Part shown: piece by piece, positions 23,163-32,031 of the stretch
Layout: every line of letters starts with the position of its first letter
Position numbering within the stretch: the stretch's first letter is position 1
DNA from: Sphingopyxis sp. GW247-27LB
GTDB lineage: Bacteria > Pseudomonadota > Alphaproteobacteria > Sphingomonadales > Sphingomonadaceae
Direction of reading: 5' to 3'
NCBI RefSeq assembly: GCF_002277025.1
Contig: NZ_NIWD01000002.1
Span: forward strand, 647,075-711,074
DNA: 64,000 nucleotides
Program-made: the position numbers and the translations under genes
Notes under the pieces: generated by a model
The model's input: the letters and a program-made list of their open reading frames with translations, nothing else
Databases searched by the model: none
What the model was told of the DNA's origin: nothing

Positions 23163-24791
23163 ATGACCGACGCAGCCGCCGTCGCCGATCACGGCGCGGC
23201 CTATCAGCCGACCGCGAAGGATATCCGCATGGTCATCGCCGCGTCGTCGGCGGGGACGATCTTCGAATGGTATGATTTCTTCATCTACGGCACGCTCGCG
23301 GCGATCATCGGCAAGGCTTTCTTCCCCAGCGACAATGCAACGCTCGAGGTGCTGCTCGTCTGGGCCGGTTTCGCGGTCGGATTCGGTTTCCGGCCGCTGG
23401 GAGCGGTACTGTTCGGCTTTCTCGGCGACCGGCTGGGGCGCAAATATACCTTCCTGATCACCGTCACCTTGATGGGCATCGCCACCGCCGGGGTCGGGAT
23501 GATTCCATCGGCCGAGACGATCGGCATCGCCGCGCCGATCATCGTCATCGGCCTCCGCATCCTGCAGGGCCTCGCGCTCGGCGGCGAATATGGCGGCGCG
23601 GCCATCTATGTCGCCGAGCATTCGCCACCCGAAAAGCGCGGCTATTACACCAGCTTCATCCAGGCGAGCGTCGTCGGCGGTTTCGTGCTGAGCCTGATCG
23701 TCGTCCTGTCGTGCAAGGCGGCGATGTCCGACGATCTGTGGAACGCCTGGGGCTGGCGCGTGCCCTTCCTGCTGTCGCTGCTGCTGCTCGCGATTTCACT
23801 GTGGATGCGGCTCAAACTGTCCGAAAGCCCGGTGTTCCAGGCGATGAAGGCCGAGGGCGAGATCGCGCGCAATCCGCTGAAGGAAAGCTTCACCTACCCC
23901 GGCAACCCGCGCCGCATCTTCGTCGCGATGATCGGCATCGCCGCCGGGCTGACCGTGATCTGGTATACCGCGATGTTCTCGGGCCTGTCTTTCCTCAAGG
24001 GGCCGATGAAGGTCGACGATACGGCGGCCGAAATCATCGTCGGCGTCGCCGCGGCACTCGGCATGGGCTTCTTCGTGATTGCGGGGAAGCTGTCCGACCG
24101 TATCGGGCGCAAGAAGCCGATCGTCTGGGGCTATGGCGTCACGCTGGTTCTGCTCTTCCCGCTCTTCTGGTGGATGGGCAGCGTCGCCAATCCGGGGCTC
24201 GAAGCCGCGGCGGCGCGCGCGCCGGTCGTCGTCACGGGCTCGAAGTGCAGCTTCGATCCCTTCGCCAAGCAACAGGCGACCGCCTGCGGCAAGACGCTCG
24301 GCGAGCTGACCCAATTGGGCGTGCCGTACAAGGTGGTCGCGAGCGGTGGCGGCTTCGACAGCGTCAATATCCACATCGGCGGCCGCGAGGTCGCGAGCGA
24401 GGATCCCGCGCTGCTCCGGCCCGCGCTCGAAGCGATGGGCTACAGCTTCGAAAAGCAGATTCCGAGCGCGCTGGGCATCGCGGTGATCCTGCTCGCGCTG
24501 CTCGGGCTGAGCGCGCTGTCGGGTTTCACCTACGGCCCCGTCGCCGCGCTGCTCTCGGAGATGTTTCCGCCGCACGTCCGCTATTCGTCGCTGTCGATCC
24601 CCTATCATCTGGGAACCGGCTATTTCGGCGGCTTCCTGCCGCTGATCGCGAGCTTCATCGTCGCCAAGACGGGCAATGCCTATGCCGGGCTCTGGTATAC
24701 GTGGGGCGTGGTGCTCGCCGCTTTCCTGGTCACCGCCTTCATGCTCGAAGAGCCCGTCGAGGGCCAGTGGGACAAGGCGCCCGCCGCCTGA
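23163..24791 (+). CDS. MFS transporter, metabolite:H+ symporter type, with large loop insert
   Basis: 542 aa, longer than the usual 420-450. TM1 carries AGTIFEWYDFFIYGTLA, the hallmark of the MHS subfamily (carboxylate, shikimate and betaine transporters), and FLGDRLGRKYTF and GGEYGGAAIYVAEHSPPEKRG are standard MFS loops. About 95 extra residues (340-435) sit between two C-terminal helices and contain two cysteines (SKCSFDPFAKQQATACGK), so the insert may be periplasmic and disulphide-bonded. It starts at 23163 after AGGGGAG. The substrate is unknown. Confidence 0.88.
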   Translation: MTDAAAVADHGAAYQPTAKDIRMVIAASSAGTIFEWYDFFIYGTLAAIIGKAFFPSDNATLEVLLVWAGFAVGFGFRPLGAVLFGFLGDRLGRKYTFLITVTLMGIATAGVGMIPSAETIGIAAPIIVIGLRILQGLALGGEYGGAAIYVAEHSPPEKRGYYTSFIQASVVGGFVLSLIVVLSCKAAMSDDLWNAWGWRVPFLLSLLLLAISLWMRLKLSESPVFQAMKAEGEIARNPLKESFTYPGNPRRIFVAMIGIAAGLTVIWYTAMFSGLSFLKGPMKVDDTAAEIIVGVAAALGMGFFVIAGKLSDRIGRKKPIVWGYGVTLVLLFPLFWWMGSVANPGLEAAAARAPVVVTGSKCSFDPFAKQQATACGKTLGELTQLGVPYKVVASGGGFDSVNIHIGGREVASEDPALLRPALEAMGYSFEKQIPSALGIAVILLALLGLSALSGFTYGPVAALLSEMFPPHVRYSSLSIPYHLGTGYFGGFLPLIASFIVAKTGNAYAGLWYTWGVVLAAFLVTAFMLEEPVEGQWDKAPAA

Positions 24792-24836
24792 CGCTCGGGC
24801 ATTGGCGCGGTGGCCGATCACGGCTAGGTGCGGGCC

Positions 24837-25880
24837 ATGATCGACATCGCTTCCCCGCTCCGCCTTCGCCTCGATTCCGCCGCGCTCGTTCATAACTGGC
24901 GCTGGCTTGCGCAAGCCAGCGGTGCGGAGGCCGGGGCGGCGATCAAGGCCGATGGCTATGGGCTCGGCGCGCGCGCGGTGATGCAGCGGCTGGCTGCCGC
25001 GGGCTGCCGCTTCTTCTTCGTCGCGACCTGGGTCGAGGCGGCGGCGCTGATGCCGCTGCCGGCGGGCGTCTCGCTGTCGGTACTCCACGGGGTCGGCGAG
25101 ACTGACATGATCGCCGCGCGGACCTTGCCCGTGCGCCCGGTGCTCAGCAGCATCGAACAGGTCGCGCGCTGGCGCGCGGGCGGGGAGGGGCGGCCGTGCG
25201 ACGTGATGGTCGACACCGGGATGAACCGGCTCGGCCTGCGCGTCGAGGAGGCGCTCGGCGGCGCGCTCGGCGGGCTTGTCATCGAAACGTTGCTCAGCCA
25301 CCTTGCCTCGGCCGACGAGGATAGTCCGCAAACTGGACGGCAACTCGCAGCGTTCGCGGCGATCCGCGACGCTATTCCCGCCCGGCGCTATAGCCTCGCG
25401 AACAGCGCGGGCATCTGCCTCGGTCCCGACTATGGCTTCGACCTGACGCGCCCCGGTCTCGCGCTCTACGGCGGGGTTCCGCGCGCCGAGGCCGCAGGAC
25501 CTATCCGCCAGGTCGCCTTTCCCGAGGCGCGAGTGCTCCAGATGCGCGACGTTCCGGCGGGCGAGGCGGTCGGTTACGGCGCGACGTGGACGGCGCCGCG
25601 CGATAGCCGCGTCGCGGTCGCGAACATGGGCTATGCCGACGGCTATTTGCGCTGCCACGCCGGCGCGGGCGGCGCGACATGGGAGGGCCATGCGCTGCCG
25701 CTGATCGGGCGCGTGTCGATGGACTTGATCGCCTTCGACGCGAGCGCCGCGCCGGGGCTCGCCGAGGGCGACTGGCTGACGCTCGACTATGACCTGCCCA
25801 TGACCGCCGCGCGCAGCGGCCTGTCGCAATATGAGCTGCTCACCGGGCTCGGTGCGCGCTTCGAGCGTTACTGGGTTTAG
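24837..25880 (+). CDS. alr: Alanine racemase
   Basis: 347 aa from the ATG at 24837; a GTG at 24828 is an alternative. The PLP lysine is Lys37 in AAIKADGYGLGA, the family signature. DVMVDTGMNRLG, SLANSAGICLG and RPGLALYGG follow in order, and GYGATW with RVSMDLIAFD in the C-terminal barrel contributes the second catalytic Tyr region. It converts L- to D-alanine for peptidoglycan. The gene ends in TAG inside a large inverted repeat shared with the convergent receptor gene. Confidence 0.94.
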   Translation: MIDIASPLRLRLDSAALVHNWRWLAQASGAEAGAAIKADGYGLGARAVMQRLAAAGCRFFFVATWVEAAALMPLPAGVSLSVLHGVGETDMIAARTLPVRPVLSSIEQVARWRAGGEGRPCDVMVDTGMNRLGLRVEEALGGALGGLVIETLLSHLASADEDSPQTGRQLAAFAAIRDAIPARRYSLANSAGICLGPDYGFDLTRPGLALYGGVPRAEAAGPIRQVAFPEARVLQMRDVPAGEAVGYGATWTAPRDSRVAVANMGYADGYLRCHAGAGGATWEGHALPLIGRVSMDLIAFDASAAPGLAEGDWLTLDYDLPMTAARSGLSQYELLTGLGARFERYWV

Positions 25881-26147
25881 GGTCAGAATCCCTTGATGGC
25901 ACGTTCGAGGTTTGAAGCGATTTTGCCCAGGGCAAGGAGGCAAGGCGTAGGAATATGTCGATACTTCAAGACTTGCCGACGAAGCCCTGGGCAAAATCGG
26001 TCAAATCCCGCAGGGACGCCGAAATGGCTTCGGTCTCGGGCCCGCGCGGCCTTGCGGGTAGCGATGCTACCCGCTGCATCCGCCCAAGCCCGATATCTTC
26101 GCCATTTCGACGCCTCGAACGTGCCATGAAGGGATTCTGACCCTAAA
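25876..26147. repeat. Structured 272-bp intergenic element with 35-bp inverted ends
   Basis: The ends (25876-25910 and 26113-26147, TTTAGGGTCAGAATCCC...) are inverted repeats of 35 bp with one mismatch. Inside are a perfect 16-bp pair CGATTTTGCCCAGGGC (25918-25933 / 25984-25999) and a third stem GAAATGGC / GCCATTTC (26021 / 26101), enclosing a 9-bp perfect hairpin GCGGGTAGC-GAT-GCTACCCGC (26054-26074). Together this folds as a three-way junction. Stop codons of both convergent genes (alr TAG at 25878, receptor TAG at 26145-26143) lie inside the outer stem. No gene is supported within. Confidence 0.75.
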
Positions 26148-29100
26148 AGCTCGCGCTCGCCCCCAGCCGGGCATAGCGGCCGAGCACGCCGTTGAAATAG
26201 GTCGTGGTGCCGCCCGTCGCGGGATAGGGATAGGGCGGCTGCCGGTCGAAGACATTGTCGACCGCGAGGCGCAGCGTGAAACGATCGTCGACGCGGACGC
26301 TGGCGCCGAGGTTGACGAACGCGATCGCCGAGACCCGGTCGAGCCCGTCGGGGTAGAAATTCGCTGCGGCCTGCGGGTTGATCCGCGCCTTGCCGATATA
26401 GTTGACCTGCGCGAACAAGCCGAAACCGGCGGTGCTGTAATCGAGCGTCGCCAGCGCCTGATGCTTCGCATAGCCGATCATTCCGTCGAGCCGCACCCGC
26501 TGCGACGCGGCGTCGGCGCGCGTGCTGAGCTCGTCGATATATTGATAGGAGAGGTTGAGCCCGACCGAGCGCGCGCCGCCGCCGAGCGGCAGGCGATAGT
26601 CGAGCGCCGCGAGATAGCCCTTGTAGCGCTGGTCGGCGAGGTTCAGATATTGCACTTCGACGAAGCTGAGCTGTCCGTCGGGACCGCGCGTGAAACGCGC
26701 GCAATCGGCCGCGTTCGCGAAATCGGACGAATCGTAGCAGTTGGCGACGATGCTGCTCGCGCCGCCATTGCTGATCGCGTCCTTCAGGTGGATGTCGACA
26801 TAATCGACGCTCGCGCGCAGCCGCGGTGCGAAGCGCGGTTCGAGGACGAGGCCGATCGTCCAGCTGTTCGCCTTTTCGTTGGCGAGGTCAGGGTTGCCTT
26901 CGATCGCCTGCGCGAAGGTGCGGCTGTTCGACAGCGACTGGAAATTGGCGGGCAGGCCGTCGGCGGCGCAATTCGCCTGGCGCGTCGCGGGGTCGGGGCC
27001 GTTGCCGCGGTTCGCGGCGTCGCACGGGTCGGTGGCGAAGCCGAAATAGCTGCTCGACGGATTGAACATCTCGGTGATCGCGGGCGCGCGGATCGCGCGG
27101 GTGAAATTGCCGCGCACGATCAGATCGGGGACGATCCCCAACCGCCCGCCGAGCGTCCAGGTCCAGTCGCCGCCGGCGAGGCTGTGGTCGACGTAGCGCG
27201 CCGCACCCTTGACCTCGAGCAGGTCGATCGGCGCGCCGCTCGCAGTCGAGAGAATCGGCGCGAAGAACTCGGCCGAAAATTCGTCGGTATCGAACTTGCC
27301 ATAGACCGGCAGCACCGGGGTCGCGCGGCCATAGCCGATGCGGTCGTTCGCCGGATCACCGTCGCCATTGGCGTCGGTCAGCGGATCGGGGTCGTCGGCG
27401 CCATGGAAGAAGGTGCCGGGGTCGAAATCCTGCGACTCGGCGCGATGCTCGTAACCGAAGGCGACCGCGAAATCGCCGCCGGGCAGCGCAAAGAGCGGGC
27501 CGGTCAGCGATGCGGTGAACTGCTTCTGCTTGTTGAGCGACACCGGCGTCGCGATCGCCGTGACATAGTCGAGCGCCGCCTGCGAGCTTTGCCCGGTGCC
27601 GAAGAGATCGAGCGGCGCGCAGGTCGCGCTTACCGTCGCGATCGGCGCATTCACAGCGCCAGGGCGGCAGACGATATCATTGCCGTCACGAACCGCATCG
27701 ACCGCGTTGAGGAAATTCTGCTGCACAAGCTCGCGCGAGCGGCTCGTCGTTTTCGAGCGGCCGACATTGCCCGCGACCTCCCAGTCCCAGCGCCCCGCGG
27801 CGAAGTCGAACGCCCCCGACAGGCCCGCGACGAAGCGCATCACCTCGACCTTGCCGGTCGACTCGCCGGTGGTGAGATCGCTGTTGGCGCGGGCGAGGTA
27901 GAAATAATTTTGCGGAAAGCCGCCCAAATTCTGATCGGAGAGCGGATTGGCGTTGATCGCGGCGACGATCGCCGCGCGCGCCTCGGACGACAGATAGGGA
28001 TTGTCGATGCTGACGACGATATTGCCGTCGGGCGATCCCCCCGGCCCGGCGAGGCCAGTGTTGAACACCGGCTGGCTGCGCAGATTGCGGCCCTTGCTGT
28101 TTGCATACCAGGCTTCGCCGAACAGGCGCACCGTGTCGGACAGGTCGTAGCGCGCGAGCGCGACGCCGCTATAGCGCCGCGTCGAAGCAAGCAGGTTGGT
28201 CGAGGGCGCCGCGCTGAAGCCGTTGCCGCCCTCGAAATCGACCCCGAAGGTGCCGGGTGCGCCGGCATAGCGGCCGAAATCGATCGCGGTCAGCCCGCCG
28301 TTGGCGTCGAAGCGGAGCTGGCTGCCGTTCGCGTCGCTGACCCCGAAGTGGAGCCCCGGAAAGCCGAAGGTCGCGACCTGCTGTTCGACGCTCAGCGGGA
28401 TGCCGTCGCCGACGAGCGGGATGCCGGCTTCGGACACCGCGGGCAGGCGCCGATCGCCATAAAGCTCCTGTAGAAAGGGCGAGGCGGGATCGCTGGCGTT
28501 GCCGAAGAAGCCGCCCTGCGCGAAAAAGGCGCGGTCGGCGCCGATCAGCCCGGCGGCACGGCTATATTCGCCCGCGACGGTGACGTTGCCGCGGCCATCG
28601 GCGAAATTGTGGCCCGCGAGCGCGCGGACGCGTTGGCTCGCGGCGTCGCCGCGGCTCGACACGCCCGCCTGGCCGTCGATCTCGAACCCGTCGAAGTCGC
28701 GCTTGAGGACGATGTTCACGGTCCCCGCGATCGCGTCGGCGCCATAGATCGGCGCGCCGCCCACCGCGATCGTTTCGACGCGGTCGACCAGCTTGGTCGG
28801 GATGATGTTGAGGTCGACCTGGCTCCCCGCGCCCGTCGGGCCGAAGATGGAGGCGGTGTTCGACGACACGAAGCGGCGGCCGTCGACGAGGGTGAGGGTG
28901 CGCTGCGAGCCGAGACCGAGGAAATTGACGAAGCTCTGTCCCTGCGCCAGCGGCGACTGCTCGCCGATCGGTGTCGCGCCGGGGGTGCCGAAAGCGGGCT
29001 GCTCCTTGAGCGCCTGGCCGAGCGAATCGAAGCCGCGCATCTCGATCGCGTCAGAGGAGACGACCAGCGCCGGCTCGACTGTCTCGAAGCGCGGGCGCGC

Positions 29101-29241
29101 GATGCGCGACCCGGTGACGATGATCGCATCGGCGTCGCACGCGGTATCGTCGGCGGGGCAGGGCGGGGCGTCCTGTGCCTGCGCGGCGCCAGCGGTCAGC
29201 GCGAAAAGGGCGGCGCTCAGAAGAAGGCGCGTCTTGGTCAT
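26143..29241 (-). CDS. TonB-dependent outer-membrane receptor
   Basis: 1032 aa. Signal peptide (LLLSAALFALTAGAAQAQ), then the plug domain (about residues 38-190) with IIVTGSRIARP as TonB-box-like start, SLGQALKEQPAF and GAPIYGADAIAGTVNIVLKRDF, the typical plug end. The rest is a 22-strand-type barrel ending in aromatic F (RLGASASF). It takes up a large ligand through the outer membrane with TonB energy. The plug and barrel resemble the sphingomonad receptor class often linked to peptides, glycans or aromatic compounds; the ligand is unknown. It is monocistronic, facing phaR. Confidence 0.92.
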   Translation of the reverse strand: MTKTRLLLSAALFALTAGAAQAQDAPPCPADDTACDADAIIVTGSRIARPRFETVEPALVVSSDAIEMRGFDSLGQALKEQPAFGTPGATPIGEQSPLAQGQSFVNFLGLGSQRTLTLVDGRRFVSSNTASIFGPTGAGSQVDLNIIPTKLVDRVETIAVGGAPIYGADAIAGTVNIVLKRDFDGFEIDGQAGVSSRGDAASQRVRALAGHNFADGRGNVTVAGEYSRAAGLIGADRAFFAQGGFFGNASDPASPFLQELYGDRRLPAVSEAGIPLVGDGIPLSVEQQVATFGFPGLHFGVSDANGSQLRFDANGGLTAIDFGRYAGAPGTFGVDFEGGNGFSAAPSTNLLASTRRYSGVALARYDLSDTVRLFGEAWYANSKGRNLRSQPVFNTGLAGPGGSPDGNIVVSIDNPYLSSEARAAIVAAINANPLSDQNLGGFPQNYFYLARANSDLTTGESTGKVEVMRFVAGLSGAFDFAAGRWDWEVAGNVGRSKTTSRSRELVQQNFLNAVDAVRDGNDIVCRPGAVNAPIATVSATCAPLDLFGTGQSSQAALDYVTAIATPVSLNKQKQFTASLTGPLFALPGGDFAVAFGYEHRAESQDFDPGTFFHGADDPDPLTDANGDGDPANDRIGYGRATPVLPVYGKFDTDEFSAEFFAPILSTASGAPIDLLEVKGAARYVDHSLAGGDWTWTLGGRLGIVPDLIVRGNFTRAIRAPAITEMFNPSSSYFGFATDPCDAANRGNGPDPATRQANCAADGLPANFQSLSNSRTFAQAIEGNPDLANEKANSWTIGLVLEPRFAPRLRASVDYVDIHLKDAISNGGASSIVANCYDSSDFANAADCARFTRGPDGQLSFVEVQYLNLADQRYKGYLAALDYRLPLGGGARSVGLNLSYQYIDELSTRADAASQRVRLDGMIGYAKHQALATLDYSTAGFGLFAQVNYIGKARINPQAAANFYPDGLDRVSAIAFVNLGASVRVDDRFTLRLAVDNVFDRQPPYPYPATGGTTTYFNGVLGRYARLGASASF

Positions 29242-29403
29242 GTGAAACTCCGTGCCGCGGGGGATCGGTCGGCGGCGGGCGGAGGCTAGCCCTGAATGGT
29301 CAACAAGCCGTGAACCATAGCGGGACGGCGGCGCGCGCCATGTTGCGACGCATCATAATATGGTGCTAATGCGGCGGCAGGCAATCAAGGAGCGCGGGTC
29401 AGC

Positions 29404-29943
29404 ATGGCGAAGGCAAAGACGGCAGCGGACGGCGATGTCGTCACCATCAAGAAATACGCCAACCGGCGGCTCTACGACACCGAACGCAGCTGCTACATCA
29501 CGCTCGACGACCTCGGCGCGATGGTGCGCGACGGCCGCGACTTCCGTGTCGTCGATGCCAAGAGCGGCGAGGACATCACCCACAATGTCCTGACTCAGAT
29601 CATCATGGACACCGAAACGCGCGGCGAGACGCTGCTTCCCGTCAATTTCCTGCGCCACCTGATCGGCCTTTACGGCGACAAGATGCAGTCGGCGGTGCCG
29701 CAATATCTCGAAGCGTCGATGGCGGCGTTCCGCAAGAACCAGCAGGAGGTCCGCGCGGCGTTCGAAGGGGCGCTCGGCTCGAACCCGCTGGCCGAACTGA
29801 CGCGCCGCAATTTCGAGATCTTCAGCCAGGCGGCGGGCGCCTTCATGCCAGGTGCGGCGGGCGGCAAGGCGAAGGACGCCGAAATCGCGGCGCTCAAGGC
29901 CGAAATCGCCGAACTCAAGGCCGAGCTCGCCAAAAAGAAATAA
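29404..29943 (+). CDS. phaR: Polyhydroxyalkanoate synthesis repressor PhaR
   Basis: 179 aa. The N-terminal PHB/PHA accumulation regulator DNA-binding domain (residues 12-75) reads IKKYANRRLYDTERSCYITLDDL. A second PHB-granule-associated segment follows (DTETRGETLLPVNFLRHLIGLYG), and the tail is an Ala/Glu/Lys heptad repeat (EIAALKAEIAELKAELAKKK), likely a coiled coil. PhaR binds granules and represses phasin and its own gene until polymer accumulates. proS follows on the same strand after a 40-nt gap. Confidence 0.93.
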   Translation: MAKAKTAADGDVVTIKKYANRRLYDTERSCYITLDDLGAMVRDGRDFRVVDAKSGEDITHNVLTQIIMDTETRGETLLPVNFLRHLIGLYGDKMQSAVPQYLEASMAAFRKNQQEVRAAFEGALGSNPLAELTRRNFEIFSQAAGAFMPGAAGGKAKDAEIAALKAEIAELKAELAKKK

Positions 29944-29983
29944 TCCGGGGCTCTCTCCCGCCCCCAGCACAGAAACAGGACAG

Positions 29984-31510
29984 ATGATCAAGCATGCGCT
30001 CAGCGTAACCCGTCAGGCCGACTTCGCGGCCTGGTATCAGGATGTCATTGCCGAGGCCGACCTCGCTGAGGAATCGGGCGTGCGCGGCTGCATGGTCATC
30101 AAGCCGTGGGGCTATGGCATCTGGGAACGCATCCAGACGGTGATGGACGCCGCGATCAAGGATGCGGGGGTCCAGAACGCCTATTTTCCGCTTTTCATCC
30201 CCTTGAGCTTCTTTGAAAAGGAAGCCGACCATGTCGATGGTTTCGCAAAGGAAATGGCGGTCGTCACCCACCACCGCCTGATCGCGGACGGGAAGGGCAA
30301 GCTCGTTCCCGATCCCGAGGCGAAGCTCGAGGAGCCCCTCATCGTGCGTCCGACCTCGGAAACGGTGATCGGATCGGCGATGAGCCGCTGGGTGCAGAGC
30401 TGGCGCGACCTGCCGCTGAAGGTCAACCAGTGGGCCAATGTCGTGCGCTGGGAAATGCGCACGCGCATGTTCCTGCGCACCAGCGAATTCCTGTGGCAGG
30501 AAGGCCATACCGCGCACGCCGACAAGGACGACGCGATGGCGGAGACGCTGCGCGCTCTCGAAATGTATCGCGCCTTCGCCGAGGACGTGCTCGCCATGCC
30601 GGTGATCGCGGGCGAGAAGCCGGAGCATGAGCGTTTTCCGGGCGCCGTCGCGACCTATTCGATCGAGGCGATGATGCAGGACGGCAAGGCGCTCCAGGCC
30701 GGCACATCGCACTATCTCGGCACCGGCTTCGCCGAGGCGGCGGGCATCCGCTATCAGGACAAGGAGGGCGGCCACAGCCTTTGCCATACGACGAGCTGGG
30801 GCACCTCGACCCGCATGATCGGCGGCGTCATCATGACACATGGCGACGACGACGGGCTGCGCTGCCCGCCGCGCATCGCGCCGCACCAGATCGTCATCGT
30901 CCCGATGCTGCGCGACAATGACGAGGATGCCGCGATCCTCGACTATTGCCGCGCCCTCGAAGCCGAACTGAAGGCGCTCGACGTGTTCCGCGAACCGGTG
31001 CGCGTGCTGCTCGACGCAACCGCCAACAAGGCGCAGACCAAGCGCTGGGGCTGGGTCAAGAAAGGCGCGCCGATCATCGTCGAGATCGGCCCGCGCGACG
31101 TCGCCGGCGGCAACGTCGCGGTGATCCGCCGCGACCGCCTCTATCAGGAGAGCGGCAAGCTCGCCACGGCGTTCGTCGCCAGGGGCGATTTCGTCGCGGG
31201 CGCGGTGGCGATGCTGGGGGATATCCAGGCGAATCTTCACGCCGAGGCCAAGGCGAGGCTCGATGGCAATATTCGCCGCGATGTCACCGATCTGGCAGCG
31301 CATTTCTCGGGCGACGACAAGTTTGTCGGCTGGGTCGAGGTGCAATGGTCGCGGCCGACGGGGGCGGTGCTGGACGGAATTGTCGAGCGGCTGAAGGCGC
31401 TCAAGCTGACGATGCGCAACACTCCGCTGGACGGTGCGCCCGTCGACGGCGCCTGCTTCTTCACCGGCGAGCCGGCGGTCGAGCGCGTGCTGATCGGGCG
31501 GACCTACTGA
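29984..31510 (+). CDS. proS: Prolyl-tRNA synthetase, archaeal/eukaryotic-like class
   Basis: 508 aa. Class II synthetase motifs: motif 2 region RWEMRTRMFLRTSEFLWQEGH and motif 3 region HTTSWGTSTRMIGGVIMTHGDDDGL. RPTSETVIGSAMSRWV is the proline-site segment. A C-terminal anticodon domain and an extra zinc-type domain end in IGRTY, the Tyr-terminal signature of the archaeal/eukaryotic-like ProRS type. The bacterial editing insertion (INS) is absent. Start at 29984. It charges tRNA-Pro in the cytoplasm. Confidence 0.95.
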   Translation: MIKHALSVTRQADFAAWYQDVIAEADLAEESGVRGCMVIKPWGYGIWERIQTVMDAAIKDAGVQNAYFPLFIPLSFFEKEADHVDGFAKEMAVVTHHRLIADGKGKLVPDPEAKLEEPLIVRPTSETVIGSAMSRWVQSWRDLPLKVNQWANVVRWEMRTRMFLRTSEFLWQEGHTAHADKDDAMAETLRALEMYRAFAEDVLAMPVIAGEKPEHERFPGAVATYSIEAMMQDGKALQAGTSHYLGTGFAEAAGIRYQDKEGGHSLCHTTSWGTSTRMIGGVIMTHGDDDGLRCPPRIAPHQIVIVPMLRDNDEDAAILDYCRALEAELKALDVFREPVRVLLDATANKAQTKRWGWVKKGAPIIVEIGPRDVAGGNVAVIRRDRLYQESGKLATAFVARGDFVAGAVAMLGDIQANLHAEAKARLDGNIRRDVTDLAAHFSGDDKFVGWVEVQWSRPTGAVLDGIVERLKALKLTMRNTPLDGAPVDGACFFTGEPAVERVLIGRTY

Positions 31511-31521
31511 GTCCGGGCGAC

Positions 31522-32004
31522 GTGGCCGACGGCGTCCTCATCACCCGGGCGCTGGCGGAGGCGGATGTCGCGGCGGTCGCGGGCCTGTTCGCCGACTATG
31601 CCGCTTCGCTCGACATCGACCTCGATTATCAGGGTTTCGCGGGCGAGCTCGCCGCGCTGCCGGGGGCCTATGCGCCCCCGCGCGGGTTGCTGTTGCTTGC
31701 GCGCGGGGACGACGGCGCGGCGCTCGGCTGCGTCGCCTGCCGCCCGCTCCCCGAGGCGGGGGCTTGCGAAATGAAGCGGCTGTTCGTCGCCCCGGCGGGA
31801 CGCGGACTGGGGCTCGGCCGAAGGCTCGTGCGCCGGTTGATCGCCGAAGCCACGGCGCTCGGCTATCACGAAATGCGGCTTGACACATTGGCGAGGATGG
31901 GCGCGGCGCAGGCGCTTTATCGGGCCGAAGGATTTGCGCCGATGGCGCCCTATTACGATACGCCGGTGCCCGATACGGTCTTCCTGCGCCGCGCTCTCGC
32001 CTAA
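31522..32004 (+). CDS. GNAT-family N-acetyltransferase
   Basis: 160 aa from a GTG at 31522, 11 nt after the proS stop. Start evidence is modest, because the coding frame continues upstream through proS. GNAT motif A is visible as CEMKRLFVAPAGRGLGLGRRLVRRLIAEA (about residues 90-118), the acetyl-CoA pyrophosphate loop, and motif B as YHEMRLDTLARMGAAQALYRAEGF. The acceptor substrate is unknown. rnr starts 27 nt downstream. Confidence 0.85.
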   Translation: MADGVLITRALAEADVAAVAGLFADYAASLDIDLDYQGFAGELAALPGAYAPPRGLLLLARGDDGAALGCVACRPLPEAGACEMKRLFVAPAGRGLGLGRRLVRRLIAEATALGYHEMRLDTLARMGAAQALYRAEGFAPMAPYYDTPVPDTVFLRRALA

Positions 32005-32031
32005 TCGGGCATTTGCCCCTATTGCGGCGCG

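Noticed and set aside
25893..26140. Two short plus-strand frames in the alr/receptor gap
   Set aside because: They lie within the structured repeat element and show no protein-like composition or start signals.
31237..31869. Minus-strand frames over proS and the GNAT gene
   Set aside because: Shadows of well-supported plus-strand genes.
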